A stretch of 7,552 nt of DNA, taken from positions 1-7,552 of the forward strand of contig CADBPH010000237.1 of NCBI GenBank assembly GCA_902796455.1, given 5' to 3'. The DNA comes from an uncultured Bacteroidia bacterium. GTDB lineage: Bacteria; Bacteroidota; Bacteroidia; Bacteroidales; UBA932. Both the position numbers and the translations under genes were made by a program. Every line of letters begins with the position of its first letter. The stretch's first letter is position 1. The notes under the pieces were generated by a model, which saw only the letters and a list, made by a program, of their open reading frames with translations, was not told the origin of the DNA and searched no databases. Shown here one piece after another: positions 5,650 to 7,552 of the stretch.

Positions 5650-6672
5650 ATGGACAATGTATTTGTATATTGCGAGATTGAAGGCACTCTTGTTGCCGAG
5701 GTCTCCCAGGAATTGCTGACCAAGGGCCGCAAGCTCGCGGATGAACTCGGCGTCGAACTGCACGCCGTGGCGGCCGGAACCGGAATCCGCGGCCAAGTCG
5801 AGTCCCAGATCCTTCCCTATGGTGTCGACAAGTTGTTTGTCTTTGACGGAAAAGGCTTGTTCCCCTACACGTCGGCCCCGCATACCGACATCCTTGTCAA
5901 CCTGTTCCGGGAGGAAAAACCGCAGATCTGCCTGATGGGCGCCACGGTCATCGGCCGTGACCTCGGCCCGCGGGTTTCTTCTTCGCTGACCAGCGGACTG
6001 ACCGCGGACTGCACCCAATTGGAAATCGGCCCGTACGACGATGTCAAGACCGGGAAACATTATGACAATTTGCTGTACCAGATCCGGCCCGCTTTCGGTG
6101 GAAACATCGTGGCCACCATCGTGAATCCGGACCACCGTCCGCAGATGGCGACCGTCCGCTCGGGCGTCATGCAGAAAGCCCTGTACGGCGGAAAAGCCCG
6201 TGAAGAAGTGGTCTATCCCGACGTAAACGCGTATGTTTCAGCCGAGTCATACGTCGTCGAAGTCCTTGACCACCATGTAGAAGCTGCCAAGCACAACCTC
6301 AAAGGCGCCGCCATCGTGGTCGCCGGCGGCTACGGCATGGGGAGCCGGGAAGGATTCGACATGCTGTTCGACCTGGCGAAAGTCCTCCATGCGGAGGTAG
6401 GCGCCAGCCGTGCCGCCGTCGACGCCGGTTTCTGCGACGCTGACCGCCAGATCGGCCAGACAGGCATCACGGTCCATCCGAAAGTGTACCTGGCCTGCGG
6501 CATCAGCGGCCAGATCCAGCACATCGCCGGCATGCAGGACAGCGGCATCATCATCAGTGTGAACAGCGATCCGGATGCTCCCATCAACAAGATTGCCGAC
6601 TATGTGATTGTCGGAACGGTCGAGGAAGTCGTCCCGAAACTGATCAAGTATTACAAGCAGAACACGAAGTAA
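5650..6672 (+). CDS. etfA: Electron transfer flavoprotein, alpha subunit (EtfA/FixB family)
   Basis: The start is the ATG at 5650, giving 340 residues; an in-frame ATG at 5590 would overlap etfB by 56 bases and add 20 unrelated residues. The C-terminal FAD-binding domain is clear: G-A-S-R at 251-254, Q-I-G-Q-T-G at 267-272, A-C-G-I-S-G-Q-I-Q-H-I-A-G-M at 282-295, and N-S-D-P-D-A-P-I at 305-312. Most ETF alpha subunits have N-K-D-P there, so S306 replaces a common Lys; I recall the same in related Bacteroidota proteins but could not check. The N-terminal half (1-200) is the Rossmann-like ETF domain that packs on EtfB, with G-R-D-L-G-P-R at 102-108. The gene is flanked by four-base gaps to etfB and to the dehydrogenase, strongly implying one transcript and one electron-transfer unit. 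Confidence 0.93.
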   Translation: MDNVFVYCEIEGTLVAEVSQELLTKGRKLADELGVELHAVAAGTGIRGQVESQILPYGVDKLFVFDGKGLFPYTSAPHTDILVNLFREEKPQICLMGATVIGRDLGPRVSSSLTSGLTADCTQLEIGPYDDVKTGKHYDNLLYQIRPAFGGNIVATIVNPDHRPQMATVRSGVMQKALYGGKAREEVVYPDVNAYVSAESYVVEVLDHHVEAAKHNLKGAAIVVAGGYGMGSREGFDMLFDLAKVLHAEVGASRAAVDAGFCDADRQIGQTGITVHPKVYLACGISGQIQHIAGMQDSGIIISVNSDPDAPINKIADYVIVGTVEEVVPKLIKYYKQNTK

Positions 6673-6676
6673 GACC

Positions 6677-7552
6677 ATGGCAAATTACTTTACAGACCAT
6701 CCCGAAATCGGCTTCCACCTCGAGCACCCGCTCATGAAGCGGATTGTGGAATTGAAAGAGCGCGGTTTCGAAGACAAGAATACCTACGAAGATGCACCGG
6801 TCGACTACGATGACTGCATCGAAAATTACCGGCGCCTGATGGACATCACCGGCCAGATCGCCGCTGACATCATCGAACCGAATGCAGAGGAAGTAGACCA
6901 GGAAGGCCCGCACCTCGAAAACGGACGCATGAAATATGCCGCCGGCACCGTCCGGAACATGGAGGCTGTCCGCCAGGCCGGTCTGTGGGGCGTGACGATG
7001 CCCCGCCGGTATGGCGGCCTGAATGCCCCCGAACTGGTCTTCAGCATGCAGAGCGAAGTGATTTCGGCCGCTGATTCCAGTTTCCAGAACATCTGGAGCC
7101 TGCAGAGCTGCGCCGAAACCCTGTATGAATTCGGCAGCGAAGAGCAACGGCAGCGCTTCATCCCGCGCATCTGCGCCGGAGAAACCATGTCCATGGACCT
7201 GACGGAACCGGACGCCGGCTCCGACCTGCAGCGCGTCATGCTCAAGGCCACCTGGTCCGAAGAAGAAGGCTGCTGGTTATTGAACGGCGTCAAACGCTTC
7301 ATTACCAACGGGGATTCCGATATCCACTTGGTTCTGGCCCGCAGCGAAGAAGGAACGAAAGACGGGCGCGGCCTGTCCATGTTCATCTACGACAAGCGTC
7401 AGGGAGGCGTCAATGTCCGCCACATCGAGCACAAACTCGGCATCCATGGTTCTCCTACCTGTGAACTGACATACAAGAATGCCCGGGCAGAGCTGTGCGG
7501 AAGCACCCGGCTGGGGCTCATCAAGTACGTCATGTCCCTGATGAACGGAGCC
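6677..7552 (+). CDS. Acyl-CoA dehydrogenase family protein, large type (N-terminal 292 residues; runs off right edge)
   Basis: The reading frame opens at 6677, four bases after etfA, and stays open to the window edge for 292 codons. It resembles the large (about 570-residue) acyl-CoA dehydrogenases next to etfBA in Bacteroides-like genomes. Such flavoenzymes interconvert acyl-CoA and trans-2-enoyl-CoA, exchanging electrons with ETF. Visible motifs are M-P-R-R-Y-G-G-L at 108-115, the flavin-contact block M-S-M-D-L-T-E-P-D-A-G-S-D at 171-183, G-V-K-R-F-I-T-N-G at 204-212, and K-L-G-I-H-G-S-P-T at 253-261. An N-terminal segment of about 45 residues precedes the usual helical domain. The catalytic Glu and C-terminal domain lie outside the window, so substrate and competence cannot be judged. 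The neighbours suggest that ETF encoded here is its redox partner. Direction, oxidative or reductive, is not determined. Confidence 0.92.
   Translation, partial: MANYFTDHPEIGFHLEHPLMKRIVELKERGFEDKNTYEDAPVDYDDCIENYRRLMDITGQIAADIIEPNAEEVDQEGPHLENGRMKYAAGTVRNMEAVRQAGLWGVTMPRRYGGLNAPELVFSMQSEVISAADSSFQNIWSLQSCAETLYEFGSEEQRQRFIPRICAGETMSMDLTEPDAGSDLQRVMLKATWSEEEGCWLLNGVKRFITNGDSDIHLVLARSEEGTKDGRGLSMFIYDKRQGGVNVRHIEHKLGIHGSPTCELTYKNARAELCGSTRLGLIKYVMSLMNGA

Overview
The window looks like chromosomal DNA from a Bacteroidales-type bacterium (phylum Bacteroidota). The evidence is: a DUF4293 membrane protein, a family largely confined to this phylum; a membrane-tethered LytTR regulator; starts that mostly lack a Shine-Dalgarno sequence; several copies of the Bacteroidota -7 promoter box TAnnTTTG; and an EtfB-EtfA-large acyl-CoA dehydrogenase trio resembling those of Bacteroides and Prevotella. 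Coding regions use many G/C-ending codons, so this is one of the more GC-rich members. I cannot name a genus.

Left part (1-1771): the 5' part of a nucleoside phosphorylase gene runs off the left edge on the minus strand. It diverges from a DUF4293 gene across a 118-bp region holding two oppositely facing -7 boxes, a 7-bp inverted repeat around one of them and a second dyad in the phosphorylase leader. DUF4293 converges, with a 27-bp gap and no visible terminator, on a minus-strand gene for a four-helix membrane protein with a C-terminal LytTR DNA-binding domain.

Middle and right part (1772-7552): a 218-bp divergent region separates the LytTR gene from a plus-strand run of six genes: fabH-like, fabF-like, fabZ-like, etfB, etfA and a large acyl-CoA dehydrogenase cut by the right edge. 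Gaps are 80, 36, 21, 4 and 4 bp. The first three enzymes can start, extend and dehydrate acyl-ACP chains. The last three form a flavin system that moves electrons to or from an acyl/enoyl thioester. No ketoreductase, acyl carrier protein, malonyl transferase or conventional enoyl reductase is present, so this is either part of a pathway completed elsewhere or a run of acyl-metabolism genes sharing transcription. A -7 box before fabF suggests that the last five genes can also be transcribed without fabH.

The least ordinary feature is the fabH leader. It can fold into a closed multi-branch structure with a 10-bp basal stem, and the 3' strand of that stem can instead form an 8-bp hairpin. Both imperfect pairs are G-U in plus-strand RNA. 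This is the layout of a two-state cis-regulatory RNA, but it rests on one sequence. No stretch over 300 bp lacks a gene. I saw no tRNA, rRNA, CRISPR array, insertion sequence or phage gene.
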